A DNA stretch of 64,000 bases from Faecalibacterium sp. (GCA_022652735.1 JALCRP010000001.1:186001-250000); one strand, 5' to 3'. Shown: positions 16,306 through 24,741, counted from the stretch's first letter. Translations and numbers: made by a program. Notes: a model not told the origin generated them from the sequence alone.

Positions 16306-17037
16306 TCAACAAGATTCGCCCGAATCCCCATTTTTCTCACGTGCAGCCCAAAGATCCGGCCGACGGGCGCGGGTGCGCTGCTCGCTTTGCTGCTGGCGCC
16401 AAAGGTCTACTTTTCCGTGGTCGCCGGAAAGCAGCACGGGCGGCACGGCGCGGCCCTCCCACACTTCCGGGCGGGTATACTGCGGATATTCGAGCAGGCC
16501 GTCCCAGAAGCTTTCCTCTTCATAGCCCTTTTGCTCGGCCAAAACGCCGGGCTGTAGGCGCAGCACACTGTCGGCCACAGCCAGCGCGGCCAGCTCGCCG
16601 CCTGTCAGCACAAAATCGCCAAGCGAAAGTTCTTCGTCGGCAAAAGCCTCGATCACGCGCTCGTCGATACCCTCGTAATGGCCGCATACCAGCGTAAGGG
16701 AATCATACTTTGCCAAACGTTTGGCATGTTCCTCGTCAAACTTGGCGCCGCCGGGCGTCATAAAGATGATATGCGGTTTCGGGCGGCCCTCGGCCTCCAC
16801 CTCGGCCGTAATGGCGCGCAGGCAATCGGCAATCGGCTGGGCATACATCACCATGCCACACCCGCCGCCGTAGGGATAATCGTCCGTCTGTTTTTGTTTA
16901 TTCAAGGTGTAATCCCGAATCTGATGGCAGGCCGTTTGAATATAGCCGTGTTTGGCCGCGCGGCCGAGGATGCTTTCGTCCAGCACACGCTGGCACATCT
17001 CGGGGAAAAGCGTGGCGATGTCGATGCGCATTCCCAT
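16306..17037 (-). CDS. trmD: tRNA (guanine-37-N1)-methyltransferase TrmD
   Basis: SPOUT-class enzyme that makes m1G37 in tRNAs and so prevents frameshifting. The start MRIDIATLFPEMCQ, the segment DYPYGGGCGMVM, the knot region LVCGHYEGIDERV and SLGDFVLTGGELAAL are all classic TrmD. Length 243 residues. GGAGG lies 8 bases upstream of the ATG at 17037, three bases after the rimM stop. The last 20 residues are a charged tail. Confidence 0.96.
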   Translation of the reverse strand: MGMRIDIATLFPEMCQRVLDESILGRAAKHGYIQTACHQIRDYTLNKQKQTDDYPYGGGCGMVMYAQPIADCLRAITAEVEAEGRPKPHIIFMTPGGAKFDEEHAKRLAKYDSLTLVCGHYEGIDERVIEAFADEELSLGDFVLTGGELAALAVADSVLRLQPGVLAEQKGYEEESFWDGLLEYPQYTRPEVWEGRAVPPVLLSGDHGKVDLWRQQQSEQRTRARRPDLWAAREKNGDSGESC

Positions 17038-17040
17038 CGC

Positions 17041-17586
17041 TTATTCCTCCTTCGGCGCGCGCTCGCTCGCCGCATCGTCGTCCAAAAGGCCGGGGATCGG
17101 CGTAACGAGAAGATAGCCCTGTTCCGGGCAGCTTTTCTTCAAAAATGCCGGCACACCGGGAAAGAGATATTCCTTGCCCGAAGGCGCCGCCACGGTATAA
17201 ATATCCTGCGGGCCGGGGTGATCGACGCTTTTCACCGTACCGTACACCTTGCCGGTTTCGGCGTCGCGCACCTCGCAGCCCAACAGATCCTGTACAAAGC
17301 ACATGCCTGCCGGCAGGCGCACATCCGTGCGGGCGAAATACAAAATCGTACCCACCAGTGCACGGGCGCTTTCCATATCCGGCGCCTCAGCCAGCTTCAA
17401 AATCGCCATGCGGCCCGCGCCGCGCAGCGATTCCACCGTCACCGGCTTTTCGCCGTGTTTCGTGCGATACAGCGTATGCGCGTTTTGCAGCAGCGCCGCA
17501 TCGTCACAGTACACTTCCAGTTTCATCTCGCCGCGTACGCCATGTGTCGTAACAATCTTGCCGGCTTCGAGATACGGCTCGATCAT
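17041..17586 (-). CDS. rimM: Ribosome maturation factor RimM
   Basis: Assembly factor for the 30S head that binds ribosomal protein S19. N-terminal barrel begins EAGKIVTTHGVRGEMKLE; the PRC-like C-terminal half contains QDLLGCEVRDAETGKVYG and the end LFPGVPAFLKK. The ATG at 17586 has AAAGGGG 8 bases upstream and gives 181 residues; the frame is open 36 bases further but without a site. It sits downstream of a terminator that follows khpA, so it depends on readthrough or on an unseen promoter. Confidence 0.93.
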   Translation of the reverse strand: MIEPYLEAGKIVTTHGVRGEMKLEVYCDDAALLQNAHTLYRTKHGEKPVTVESLRGAGRMAILKLAEAPDMESARALVGTILYFARTDVRLPAGMCFVQDLLGCEVRDAETGKVYGTVKSVDHPGPQDIYTVAAPSGKEYLFPGVPAFLKKSCPEQGYLLVTPIPGLLDDDAASERAPKEE

Positions 17587-17687
17587 ATCGTTTTCCCCTT
17601 TCTGCGGCCGGCGGCCGCGCAAAGAACCCGCAGCGTCCCTCTAAAAGCGAACGGTGCCCCTGTGTTTTCGATGCGCTGCCCCGGTAA

Positions 17688-17722
17688 GAAAAAAGCCCTT
17701 TGCGCAAGGCAAAAGGCTTTCG
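17688..17722 (-). terminator. Terminator-like hairpin between khpA and rimM
   Basis: On the minus strand AAAGCCTTTTGC and GCAAAGGGCTTT form a hairpin followed by a T run. It would partly separate ylxM-ffh-rpsP-khpA from rimM-trmD. Confidence 0.65.
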
Positions 17723-17727
17723 GTGAT

Positions 17728-17961
17728 TCAGTCGATCTCGACAAGGACCTTTTCTCCGACACGCACGGAAGCAGCGCGCATAACCACACGAATGGCCTTT
17801 GCGATGCGCCCCTGTTTGCCGATGACGCGGCCCATGTCGTTTTCTGCCACCTTAAGGTGGTAAACGACCGTACCGTCCTCGCGGGGAGCGTCCACCGTCA
17901 CCGAAACGGCGTCCTTATCCTCGACGAGGCCTCTGGCCACAGCCAGCAACAGTTCCTGCAT
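17728..17961 (-). CDS. khpA: KH-domain RNA-binding protein KhpA (YlqC)
   Basis: A 77-residue single KH domain protein. The GxxG RNA-binding loop reads GKQG within MGRVIGKQGRIAKAIRVV. KhpA, with KhpB/Jag, binds RNA and affects cell size in Gram-positives. It follows rpsP by 15 bases, the conserved neighbourhood. Confidence 0.93.
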   Translation of the reverse strand: MQELLLAVARGLVEDKDAVSVTVDAPREDGTVVYHLKVAENDMGRVIGKQGRIAKAIRVVMRAASVRVGEKVLVEID

Positions 17962-17976
17962 GGATCAACCCTCCAA

Positions 17977-18219
17977 TTACAGAATATTGGACTTCTTCAG
18001 CAGCGCGCGGACGGTATCGGTCGGCTGTGCGCCGTTGGCGATCCACTGCTTGGCCTTTTCGCCGTCGATGCTAACGAGAACCGGCTGCTTGGTCGGGTCA
18101 TAGGTACCGATCTCTTCGATGAAACGGCCATCGCGCGGGAAGCGGCTATCGGCCACAACCACACGATAGAAAGGAGCTTTCTTGGCGCCGATGCGGCGCA
18201 GACGAATTTTAACTGCCAT
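17977..18219 (-). CDS. rpsP: 30S ribosomal protein S16
   Basis: Primary-binding 30S protein of 80 residues. The N terminus [23 protein letters not shown] is diagnostic, followed by [13 protein letters not shown]. The ATG is preceded by GGAGGTATTTTACT. A long GC-rich hairpin lies in the gap to ffh and may adjust its output. Confidence 0.97.
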   Translation of the reverse strand: MAVKIRLRRIGAKKAPFYRVVVADSRFPRDGRFIEEIGTYDPTKQPVLVSIDGEKAKQWIANGAQPTDTVRALLKKSNIL

Positions 18220-18248
18220 AGTAAAATACCTCCATAAAAGTAAGTGTC

Positions 18249-18287
18249 GGCCCCGTGGGGCTTAGTATATTGTAAGCCCCACGGGCC
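18249..18287 (-). other. Long hairpin between ffh and rpsP
   Basis: A stem of about 15 bp is formed by GGCCCCGTGGGGCTTA and TAAGCCCCACGGGCC around a small AT loop. No clear U-tract follows on the minus strand, so it may act as an RNA-processing or stability element rather than a terminator. Confidence 0.6.
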
Positions 18288-18315
18288 AAACGGCTTTGGG
18301 GTCATACCGAAAAGA

Positions 18316-19671
18316 TCAGAAGAAGCCGCCGGGCATCCCGGCGCCGCCCATCATGCCGCCCATGCGGCGGGCAAAGCCTTTCGGGCTTTTCTTCATTTGC
18401 TTCATCATCTTCTGCATCATTTCAAACTGACGCAGCAGCTTGTTCACATCCTCGACGCGGGTGCCGCTGCCCGCGGCAATGCGGCGCTTGCGTTTGGGAT
18501 TGATCAGCTCCGGCTTTGCGCGCTCGGCCGCCGTCATCGAGTAGATGATGGCCTCGATGCGGCCGAATGCCTTGTCGTCGACATCCTCGGGCTTTACCTT
18601 CGCGCCACCGGGCAGCATGTTCAGCATCGCGCCCGCGCCGCCCATCTTTTTGATCTGCGCGAACTGGGCCAGCAGGTCGTTCATGTCAAACTTGTTTTCC
18701 ATCATGCGGCGGGCCGTCTCTTCGGCCGCCTTCGCATCGGCGGAATCCTGCGCCTTTTCGATCAGGCTCAGCACATCGCCCATGCCGAGGATACGGCTCG
18801 CCATGCGGGCCGGATGGAACACCTCAAGGTCGTCCAGCTTTTCGCCGGTGCCCTGAAACTTAATCGGCTTGCCGGTAACAGCCAGCACAGAAAGCGCCGC
18901 GCCGCCGCGGGTATCACCGTCGGTTTTCGTCAGGATGATGCCGTCGATCCCGACGGTATCGTTAAAGGTTTTCGCCACGTTAACGGCGTCCTGCCCGGCC
19001 ATCGCATCCACGACGAGCAGCGTTTCATCCACATCCACCGCCTGTTTGACGGCGACAAGCTCCTGCATCAGCACTTCGTCGATCTGCAGGCGGCCTGCCG
19101 TATCAATCAGCACGACGTCATTGCCGTAATCCCGCGCATGGGCCAGCGCCTTTTGGGCGATGACGGGCGGCTTTTCGGTGCCCATTTCAAAAACAGGCAC
19201 CCCCGCCTGCGCGCCGACAACCTTTAATTGGTCGATGGCCGCGGGCCGGTAAATATCGCAGGCAACCAGCATCGGCCGGTGGCCCTGTTTGGCGTAATAT
19301 TTGGCCAGCTTGGCCGCATGGGTGGTTTTGCCGTTGCCCTGCAGGCCGCAGAGCAGGATCACGGTCTGGCCCTTATTCTTGATGTTCAGGCGGGCCGCTT
19401 CCTCGCCGCCCATCAAAGCCGTCAGCTCCTCGTTGACGATCTTGATAACCTGCTGGGCGGGGGTCAGGCTTTCCATAACCTCCTGCCCCATCGCGCGCTC
19501 GGAAACTTTCGCGCAGAAATCCTTGGCGACCTTATAGTTAACGTCCGCTTCCAGCAGGGCCATGCGCACCTCGCGCATGGCGGCACGGATGTCTTCCTCG
19601 TTCAGTTTGCCGTGGCCTTTCAGCTTTTTGAAGACGCCGGCCAGACGGTCGGAAAGCGATTCAAATGCCAT
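18316..19671 (-). CDS. ffh: Signal recognition particle protein Ffh
   Basis: GTPase that binds 4.5S/scRNA and delivers membrane proteins to FtsY. N domain at the start (FESLSDRLAGVFKKLKG), G domain with GLQGNGKTTHAAKLA, DTAGRLQID and TKTDGDTRGGAAL, and a methionine-rich M domain at the end (QFEMMQKMMKQMKKSPKGFARRMGGMMGG in part). Length 451 residues. It follows ylxM by 12 bases. Confidence 0.97.
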   Translation of the reverse strand: MAFESLSDRLAGVFKKLKGHGKLNEEDIRAAMREVRMALLEADVNYKVAKDFCAKVSERAMGQEVMESLTPAQQVIKIVNEELTALMGGEEAARLNIKNKGQTVILLCGLQGNGKTTHAAKLAKYYAKQGHRPMLVACDIYRPAAIDQLKVVGAQAGVPVFEMGTEKPPVIAQKALAHARDYGNDVVLIDTAGRLQIDEVLMQELVAVKQAVDVDETLLVVDAMAGQDAVNVAKTFNDTVGIDGIILTKTDGDTRGGAALSVLAVTGKPIKFQGTGEKLDDLEVFHPARMASRILGMGDVLSLIEKAQDSADAKAAEETARRMMENKFDMNDLLAQFAQIKKMGGAGAMLNMLPGGAKVKPEDVDDKAFGRIEAIIYSMTAAERAKPELINPKRKRRIAAGSGTRVEDVNKLLRQFEMMQKMMKQMKKSPKGFARRMGGMMGGAGMPGGFF

Positions 19672-19683
19672 TGTGCTACCTCG

Positions 19684-20094
19684 TCAGCCTTCCTCTGTGA
19701 TCGTGCGGAGAATGCCCAGTATCTGATCCAGCGTACCGTTAAAATCCTCCGCCGTATAGCCGCCGTAGGCGCCGCCGTTTTCAAACTTGGCCTTTTTGGC
19801 AACTTCCTCAAGCTTCGCCAGCCCATCCTGTACCTTACGGTAGCGGGCAGCAAAGCCAACTTTTTCCTCGAGATCGAGCAGAGTGCCCTCGCCGTGCTTG
19901 ATGGCATCGCGCACACCCTGCCGCGAGATACCGAAGTTTTCCGCAATCTCGCTCAAAGAAAGGTCATCGTTATAATACTGTTCCATGACATCGCGCTGCT
20001 TTTCGGTCAAAACGTCGCCATAGAAATCCAAAAGATAGCTCAGTTGAAGATCCTTTGCCAACTTCTGCGCCCCCAAATCCGCGATCTTTGTCAT
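19684..20094 (-). CDS. ylxM: SRP-associated HTH protein YlxM
   Basis: A 136-residue regulator-like protein that accompanies ffh in Firmicutes and stimulates SRP GTPase activity in streptococci. A sigma-70 region 4-like HTH is visible: LTEKQRDVMEQYYNDDLSLSEIAENFGISRQGV. The C-terminal part is helical (VQDGLAKLEEVAKKAKFE). First gene of its operon, with a strong promoter at 20128-20156 and a GTAAAG/CTTTAC inverted repeat (20100-20119) in the leader. Confidence 0.92.
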   Translation of the reverse strand: MTKIADLGAQKLAKDLQLSYLLDFYGDVLTEKQRDVMEQYYNDDLSLSEIAENFGISRQGVRDAIKHGEGTLLDLEEKVGFAARYRKVQDGLAKLEEVAKKAKFENGGAYGGYTAEDFNGTLDQILGILRTITEEG

Positions 20095-20127
20095 GTTTTG
20101 TAAAGTTATTTTGCTTTACGTTGTTGG

Positions 20128-20156
20128 ATTATACCAGATACTCCCCGCAAAGTCAA
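20128..20156 (-). promoter_or_regulatory. Promoter of ylxM-ffh-rpsP-khpA
   Basis: TTGACT, 17 bases, TATAAT on the minus strand, with TGG before the -10. Close to consensus. The inverted repeat GTAAAG-N8-CTTTAC lies downstream at 20100-20119. Confidence 0.85.
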
Positions 20157-20259
20157 GAGAATTGCCCTGTTTTTCGCCCGCTTTTTTCCAGAGAAATCGT
20201 CTTTTTTGTGCGCCCGCCCGCACGGCGCGCAAAGCGGCGCCAAAAGCACGAAAAAGCAA

Positions 20260-20313
20260 AAAGAAACGCCCTGCGCCGCCACCGAAAAGACGATGGCGCG
20301 CAGAGCGTTTTAA
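20260..20313 (-). terminator. Terminator of the tRNA cluster
   Basis: On the minus strand AAACGCTCTGCGC and GCGCAGGGCGTTT pair, with an inner GCCA/TGGC stem, followed by CTTTTTG. It begins right after tRNA-Gln. Confidence 0.75.
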
Positions 20314-20314
20314 G

Positions 20315-20385
20315 TTGCGCTGGCAGGAGTCGAACCTGCGATGGAGGAGTCAAAGTCCTCTGCCTTACCGCTTGGCGACAGCGCA
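20315..20385 (-). tRNA. tRNA-Gln (anticodon TTG)
   Basis: Cloverleaf on the minus strand: acceptor TGCGCTG/CAGCGCA, anticodon stem GAGGA/TCCTC around loop CTTTGAC (anticodon TTG), T arm GCAGG-TTCGACT-CCTGC. The CCA end is not encoded. Confidence 0.94.
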
Positions 20386-20425
20386 GAAAAAGAATGAGAC
20401 GAACCTGTGTAGTCCGTCTCGGTGG

Positions 20426-20500
20426 GGTGCCTACAGGGATTCGAACCCTGGATCTCCAGATCCACAATCTGGCGCGCTAACCAGCTGCGCTATAGGCACC
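20426..20500 (-). tRNA. tRNA-His (anticodon GTG)
   Basis: Minus-strand cloverleaf with the extra 5' G paired to C73 that marks tRNA-His (GGTGCCTA/TAGGCACC). Anticodon stem CCAGA/TCTGG closes loop TTGTGGA, anticodon GTG. Confidence 0.95.
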
Positions 20501-20505
20501 ATATA

Positions 20506-20579
20506 TGCGCCCGAAGGGACTCGAACCCCCGGCCCGCTGCTTAGAAGGCAGCTGCTCTATCCACCTGAGCTACGGGCGC
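20506..20579 (-). tRNA. tRNA-Arg (anticodon TCT)
   Basis: Minus-strand cloverleaf: acceptor GCGCCCG/CGGGCGC, anticodon stem GCTGC/GCAGC around CTTCTAA (anticodon TCT, reads AGA), T arm with GGTTCGAGTCC. First tRNA of the three-gene transcript. Confidence 0.95.
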
Positions 20580-20615
20580 ACGAAATTCATCCCGGCAGGA
20601 CACGTCGCGAGATGT

Positions 20616-20645
20616 ATCTTATCACAGCCTACCGGCGAATGTCAA
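20616..20645 (-). promoter_or_regulatory. Promoter of the tRNA cluster
   Basis: TTGACA, 18 bases, TAAGAT on the minus strand, about 35 bases upstream of tRNA-Arg. The rest of the gap to 20796 shows no gene, only a weak inverted repeat near 20725-20765 that may end the ABC importer transcript. Confidence 0.7.
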
Positions 20646-20796
20646 GAGTTCCGGGACAATTCTTCGTAAAACTATTGGCCGACCATGCCGATGAAAAGCA
20701 GCTTGGCGGCATAGCGGCGTAAACGCACAAGGGCCGGCGTAAAACTCACGTTTTGCGCCAGCCTCTTTTCTGCGGTTTCAAGGGCCTGCGCCTGCT

Positions 20797-21561
20797 TTAC
20801 AGCACCTTCGAGAGAAATGCCTGCAAACGCGGATTTTTCGGATGGGCAAACAGATCGGCGGGCGCTTCATCCTCTTGAATGACACCCTCGTCGATAAAGA
20901 TCACGCGGCTGGCAACTTCGCGCGCAAAGCCCATTTCGTGCGTAACAACCAGCATCGTGATGCCGGTATGTGCCAGTTCTTTCATCAAATCCAGCACCTC
21001 GCCGACCATTTCCGGGTCAAGTGCGCTCGTCGGCTCGTCGAACAAGATCACATCCGGGTCCATCGCAAGCGCACGGGCAATGGCGATACGCTGCTGCTGC
21101 CCGCCCGAAAGGCTGGCCGGGTACACGTCCGCCTTATCGGAAAGGCCGACACGCGCCAGCAGCTCATCTGCCTTCTGTGCGGCGGCTTCCGGCGTCAGCT
21201 TTTTTAGCAGCACCGGGGCCATCGTAAGGTTTTCTTTCACCGTCATGTGTGGAAAAAGGTTAAAATGCTGGAACACCATGCCCATTTTGCAGCGCAAAAT
21301 GTCGATGTCCTTTTCGTTGACCTCTTCGCCCTCGAAGCGGATCGTACCCTCAGTGGGCACTTCCAGCCGATTCAGGCAGCGCAGAAACGTGGATTTGCCG
21401 CAGCCCGAAGGCCCAATCAGGCAAACCACATCGCCTTTGCAAATATCGATGTCGATGCCTTTCAGCACATCCAGCGTCGGGGTAAGGCCCTTATGGCCTT
21501 TTTTCAGCTCGCCGCCATACGTTTTTTTCAGGCCGCGTACTTCCAAAATCTTATCGGTCAC
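20797..21561 (-). CDS. Polar amino-acid ABC importer, ATP-binding protein
   Basis: ATPase of a type I amino-acid importer (GlnQ/HisP family). Walker A is [18 protein letters not shown], the Q-loop region is [19 protein letters not shown], the signature is [21 protein letters not shown], Walker B is [15 protein letters not shown], and the switch His is in [13 protein letters not shown]. Length 254 residues. An insertion between the N-terminal strand and Walker A ([21 protein letters not shown]) is slightly longer than usual. Its start overlaps the permease stop by 11 bases. The substrate cannot be read from the sequence. Confidence 0.93.
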   Translation of the reverse strand: MTDKILEVRGLKKTYGGELKKGHKGLTPTLDVLKGIDIDICKGDVVCLIGPSGCGKSTFLRCLNRLEVPTEGTIRFEGEEVNEKDIDILRCKMGMVFQHFNLFPHMTVKENLTMAPVLLKKLTPEAAAQKADELLARVGLSDKADVYPASLSGGQQQRIAIARALAMDPDVILFDEPTSALDPEMVGEVLDLMKELAHTGITMLVVTHEMGFAREVASRVIFIDEGVIQEDEAPADLFAHPKNPRLQAFLSKVL

Positions 21562-22249
21562 TTTGCGCCAACCTCGCTTCCATCTTGCTGATTAGTTTCT
21601 CGAGGAACATCACCATCACCAGATACATGGCCGCCAGCGAGATCAACGGGAACAGCGGGCTGTACGTGCGGCTGCGCACGATGTCCGCGGCCTTCGTCAG
21701 ATCCTGAATGGCGACATAGCCGCTGATCGAGGTTTCCTTCAAAAGCACGATCATTTCGTTGCCTAAGGCGGGCAGCACGTTTTTCACAGCCTGCGGCAGG
21801 ATAACCTTCCACGTCGCCTGCTGATAGGAAAGCCCAAGCGAGCGCGCGGCTTCCATCTGGCCGGGGTCGATGGACATAATGCCGCTGCGAAAGATTTCGG
21901 CCACATAAGCGCCGCTGTTGATGCCGAACGTCAGGCAGGCCACCAGCAGCTTATTGCGCGTACTGGCCAAGATCAGGAAGTTCATAATCAAAAGCTGCAC
22001 CATCGTCGGCGTACCGCGAATCACCGTCAGGTACACCTTGGCAACAATATTCAAAAACTTCAATTTTCCGGTGCGGTCGTATGTGGTACGGATGTAGGCC
22101 ATCGTAAAGCCCAGCACAATACCGAGAATCACCGCAAAAAACGTGATAATCAGCGTATTGCGCAGGCCGATGAGGAACAGCATATAGCGCTGTTCCGTCA
22201 GGAAGGTTTTGGTGAACTGGTCCACCAGCCATGAAAAGGCAGCAGGCAT
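21551..22249 (-). CDS. Polar amino-acid ABC importer, permease
   Basis: Membrane subunit of the HisM/GlnP type with about five membrane segments. The EAA loop reads [22 protein letters not shown], which contacts the ATPase. The frame runs 192 bases further upstream through the preceding hairpins, but the ATG at 22249 ([12 protein letters not shown]) has AAAGGGG 9 bases away and gives 232 residues, the family's size. It lies between the binding protein and ATPase genes. Confidence 0.92.
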   Translation of the reverse strand: MPAAFSWLVDQFTKTFLTEQRYMLFLIGLRNTLIITFFAVILGIVLGFTMAYIRTTYDRTGKLKFLNIVAKVYLTVIRGTPTMVQLLIMNFLILASTRNKLLVACLTFGINSGAYVAEIFRSGIMSIDPGQMEAARSLGLSYQQATWKVILPQAVKNVLPALGNEMIVLLKETSISGYVAIQDLTKAADIVRSRTYSPLFPLISLAAMYLVMVMFLEKLISKMEARLAQSDR

Positions 22250-22289
22250 GGAGGAAATCCCCTTTCTTGCTTGAATCGGAATAAAGAAA

Positions 22290-22334
22290 AGGAGCAGAAG
22301 CCGGGCAAACACGCCTTCGTTCTGCTCCTTCCCC
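22290..22334 (-). terminator. Intercistronic hairpin between binding protein and permease
   Basis: On the minus strand AAGGAGCAGAA and TTCTGCTCCTT form an 11-bp stem, followed by TTCTTTATT. Such partial terminators keep binding-protein mRNA in excess over the membrane parts; that role is inferred. Confidence 0.65.
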
Positions 22335-22344
22335 GATGAAATCA

Positions 22345-22362
22345 CAAATCCGCGGATTTGTA
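22345..22362. repeat. 18-base perfect palindrome
   Basis: ACAAATCCGCGGATTTGT is its own reverse complement. It sits 6 bases after the binding-protein stop and just before the terminator-like hairpin. It could be an operator or part of the same RNA structure. Confidence 0.7.
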
Positions 22363-22367
22363 AAGCC

Positions 22368-23249
22368 TTACTTCTTGTAGATGATAACCTGAACGCCGGA
22401 GCAGTAGCTATCGGAGAAATCGACGCTCTCCTTGCGCTCATCGGTCACGGTCATGCCGGCCATGCCAAAATCGGCCTTGCCGGAGGTGACAGCTACGATG
22501 ATGGCATCAAAATCCATATCGTCGATGACGAGCTTATAATCCATCGTATCGCAAAGGGCGGCCGCAAACTCGGCATCGATACCTACGACATCCTGCCCCA
22601 TGTAGTATTCGTATGGCTCGAAGGCGGCGTTGGTGGCCATGTGCAGCTCGCCGTTGGCGTATGCGTTGGAGCCGTCGGAGACATAGCCCGCGGCGCTTTC
22701 GTCCTTATCAATGTACTTAGCCAGAATGGAATCCAGCGTACCATCGTCGCGGCGGGTTTTGATTGCCTCGTTGAACTTGGCAACAAGCTCGCTGCCCTTG
22801 GCAAAGCAGATGGCGTAATCCTCGGTAACATACTCAGTGGGCAGGATCGCCAGCGTGTCGGCGTTAGCCTCGACGAATTTCTGTGCAACCTGATCGTCGA
22901 TCACGACGGCATCAATTTTGCCGGAGATCAGGCTCTGCACAGCGTCAGCGCCCTTGTTGTATTCCTCAACAGTAGCGCTGCCGAGCTTTTGGTCGTCAAT
23001 ATCGCCGGCAATATAGATGTCGCCCGTGGTGCCCAGCTGGACGCCGATAGCCTTATCGGTCAAGAAAGCATACGGGTCGGTGTCAGCGCCGATGCTCGCC
23101 GCGGCAGAAGAAGCGGTAGAAGATGCGGCAGAAGACGCCGCAGAGGAAGCGGCGGCGCTGGAAGCAGCACCGCAGGCGCTCAGCAGGCCGGCTGCGGCAG
23201 CAGCACCGGCAACGGCCAGAAACGAACGACGCGAAATCTTTTTCATCAT
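22368..23249 (-). CDS. Polar amino-acid ABC importer, lipoprotein binding protein
   Basis: Extracellular solute-binding protein, family 3. The signal is ISRRSFLAVAGAAAAAGLL with lipobox LSAC, so it is lipid-anchored; the twin Arg suggests possible Tat export. A Ser/Ala-only linker of about 35 residues follows, then the two-lobed domain with YAFLTDKAIGVQLGTTG and FEPYEYYMGQDVVGIDAEF. The order of the lobes looks unusual: the segment usually found first in family 3 proteins (NAAFEPYEY..DVVGIDAEFAAALCD) comes in the second half of this 293-residue chain, which suggests a circularly permuted domain. Start at 23249 or one codon later, both near GAGGAG. Confidence 0.88.
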   Translation of the reverse strand: MMKKISRRSFLAVAGAAAAAGLLSACGAASSAAASSAASSAASSTASSAAASIGADTDPYAFLTDKAIGVQLGTTGDIYIAGDIDDQKLGSATVEEYNKGADAVQSLISGKIDAVVIDDQVAQKFVEANADTLAILPTEYVTEDYAICFAKGSELVAKFNEAIKTRRDDGTLDSILAKYIDKDESAAGYVSDGSNAYANGELHMATNAAFEPYEYYMGQDVVGIDAEFAAALCDTMDYKLVIDDMDFDAIIVAVTSGKADFGMAGMTVTDERKESVDFSDSYCSGVQVIIYKK

Positions 23250-23336
23250 GAATATCTCCTCATTTATGCAATTTGAAATGTATATGCATCTGTAGGCCAG
23301 ATGCCCGCCCGTTCCCCTCTATATGGAACAAGGCAT

Positions 23337-23365
23337 AGTATAAGTTATACAAAACGGTTTGTCAA
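23337..23365 (-). promoter_or_regulatory. Promoter of the amino-acid importer operon
   Basis: TTGACA, 17 bases, TATACT on the minus strand, about 90 bases upstream of the binding-protein start. The 23366-23520 stretch beyond it is AT-rich and holds no gene that I can see. Confidence 0.85.
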
Positions 23366-23520
23366 TATTTATGCAAAAAAACAAGTTACAAAATCGTAAA
23401 ATATACAAATTCCAAGTGCAGTAAGTGGATATATTCAAAATTTATTCATTGTAATAAAGTAACCGACGCCCGGCGCGGCACAAAACGATGCCCTGCCAAG
23501 CGCCGTGCGGCAACAAAGCG

Positions 23521-24090
23521 TTACAGATACCGCGCAATCTGCTCTTTGCTGCGCTTCGGGACGCAGTAGTTGCCCTCGGCGTCCAAATAATATTTGTTGT
23601 CGGTTTGCAACGGCACAATATAAGATTTGTGTGCCGGATAGCCGAAAGCCACCATCGTGTGCAGCTTTTCGTGCTCCGGCAAGCCCAGCAGTGCCGTCAG
23701 CTTGGGGCGGTTGATCGCGCCCATGATGCAGCTGCCTACGCCCTTGGCCCAAGCGGCCAGCGTCATGTTTGCCAGCGCAATGCCTGTATCCGTGTTGAGG
23801 TCGCCGGAAACGCGGGTATCCTGCACCACGGCCACATACAGGGTGGGCTGCTCGCCGGGCTTCGGGGTGCCCTGCTCCGGCGGGAGAAACGCCGCCCATT
23901 TTACAAGGGCGTTTACCTTTTCCACGTCCGCAGGCTGATGGACGATCACAAGGCTGGTGGCCTGCCGGTTGCTGCCGGCGCTGGAAAGGCGCGCGGCCTC
24001 GATGATGTCTTGTATCACCTCTTCCGGCACAGCCTTTTGCAAAAAGCGGCGGTATGTGCGCCGCCCACGCAATAGTTCCATTACATCCAT
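23521..24090 (-). CDS. Nitroreductase family protein
   Basis: FMN-dependent NAD(P)H oxidoreductase fold, 189 residues. The FMN-phosphate Arg cluster is in ELLRGRRTYRRF near the start, and the motif RLSSAGSNRQATSLVIV follows; MTLAAWAKGVGSCIMGAINRP and MVAFGYPAHKSY are the later conserved segments. Typical substrates are nitroaromatics, flavins or enones, but the physiological one cannot be told. It is 60 bases after a small unknown protein in the same direction, probably co-transcribed. Confidence 0.87.
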   Translation of the reverse strand: MDVMELLRGRRTYRRFLQKAVPEEVIQDIIEAARLSSAGSNRQATSLVIVHQPADVEKVNALVKWAAFLPPEQGTPKPGEQPTLYVAVVQDTRVSGDLNTDTGIALANMTLAAWAKGVGSCIMGAINRPKLTALLGLPEHEKLHTMVAFGYPAHKSYIVPLQTDNKYYLDAEGNYCVPKRSKEQIARYL

Positions 24091-24150
24091 AAAAACGTTC
24101 CTTTCTCTTTCCGATAAAATGCAAAAGGCAAATTGCCCTTTGGCACAGTG

Positions 24151-24534
24151 CTACCAGTTCACAGCAGGCTTCTTGGTTTTGTCCGGCCCGAAGGTCAGCT
24201 CCGGGTGCGCCGCGCGCAGGGCTTCGCGCAGCGCATCCACCTTGGGCTTTTCCTCGAAATTCACGGCCTTTTCCCGCCCATCGCCATAATCGACAACAAA
24301 CAGGTAAGAATAAAAGGTGGAGACCTCGACGGTAGCTTCACACTGGCGGATAAACCAGCGGCGAATGTCAGGGTATGCGATGTAGCTGCCGCCAAGGCCC
24401 AGCACACGGCTTAAAAACAAATGGTTTGTGCCCAGCGCCACACGGCCGAATTTCTGTGCAGCGGCATATTCGGCCCGCAGCGCCTCCTTTTCGGCCGGTG
24501 CGCCGGCCAATGCATGATACGAAAGAAAAGACAT
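24151..24534 (-). CDS. Small protein of unknown function
   Basis: A 127-residue soluble protein that I do not recognise. The middle has FGRVALGTNHLFLSRVLGLG, then YIAYPDIRRWFIRQCEATVEV and YLFVVDYGDGREKAVNFEEK, an alternating strand pattern that resembles PH-like domains, ending in a helix (VDALREALRAAHPEL). No signal peptide or membrane segment. The start has AAGGAGG 8 bases upstream, so expression is likely. It precedes the nitroreductase and diverges from the D-hydroxyacid dehydrogenase. Confidence 0.75.
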   Translation of the reverse strand: MSFLSYHALAGAPAEKEALRAEYAAAQKFGRVALGTNHLFLSRVLGLGGSYIAYPDIRRWFIRQCEATVEVSTFYSYLFVVDYGDGREKAVNFEEKPKVDALREALRAAHPELTFGPDKTKKPAVNW

Positions 24535-24580
24535 ACGGATACCTCCTTGATTTTCGTGCAGGACAGGGGTAGAATCAGAG

Positions 24581-24600
24581 CGAAATCACTGGCGATTTCG
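24581..24600. repeat. Inverted repeat between divergent genes
   Basis: CGAAATC-ACTGGC-GATTTCG, perfect 7-base arms with a 6-base centre, lies in the 207-base gap between the small unknown protein (-) and the dehydrogenase (+). It has the size of a repressor operator. A short GGCG/CGCC hairpin with six Ts lies near 24617-24637. No clear promoter is assigned here. Confidence 0.5.
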
Positions 24601-24741
24601 TTTGCCGTCCTTGTGGGCGGGGCGAAACGCCGTTTTTTGATTTGCGGGGATTTTTCCCGCCGATTCGGCACACAGGCTGGGCCGGCCCAAAGCAATGTCC
24701 GCCGGGCGCCCGCCGCCAAAACAGCAGAGGAGAAATGAAAA

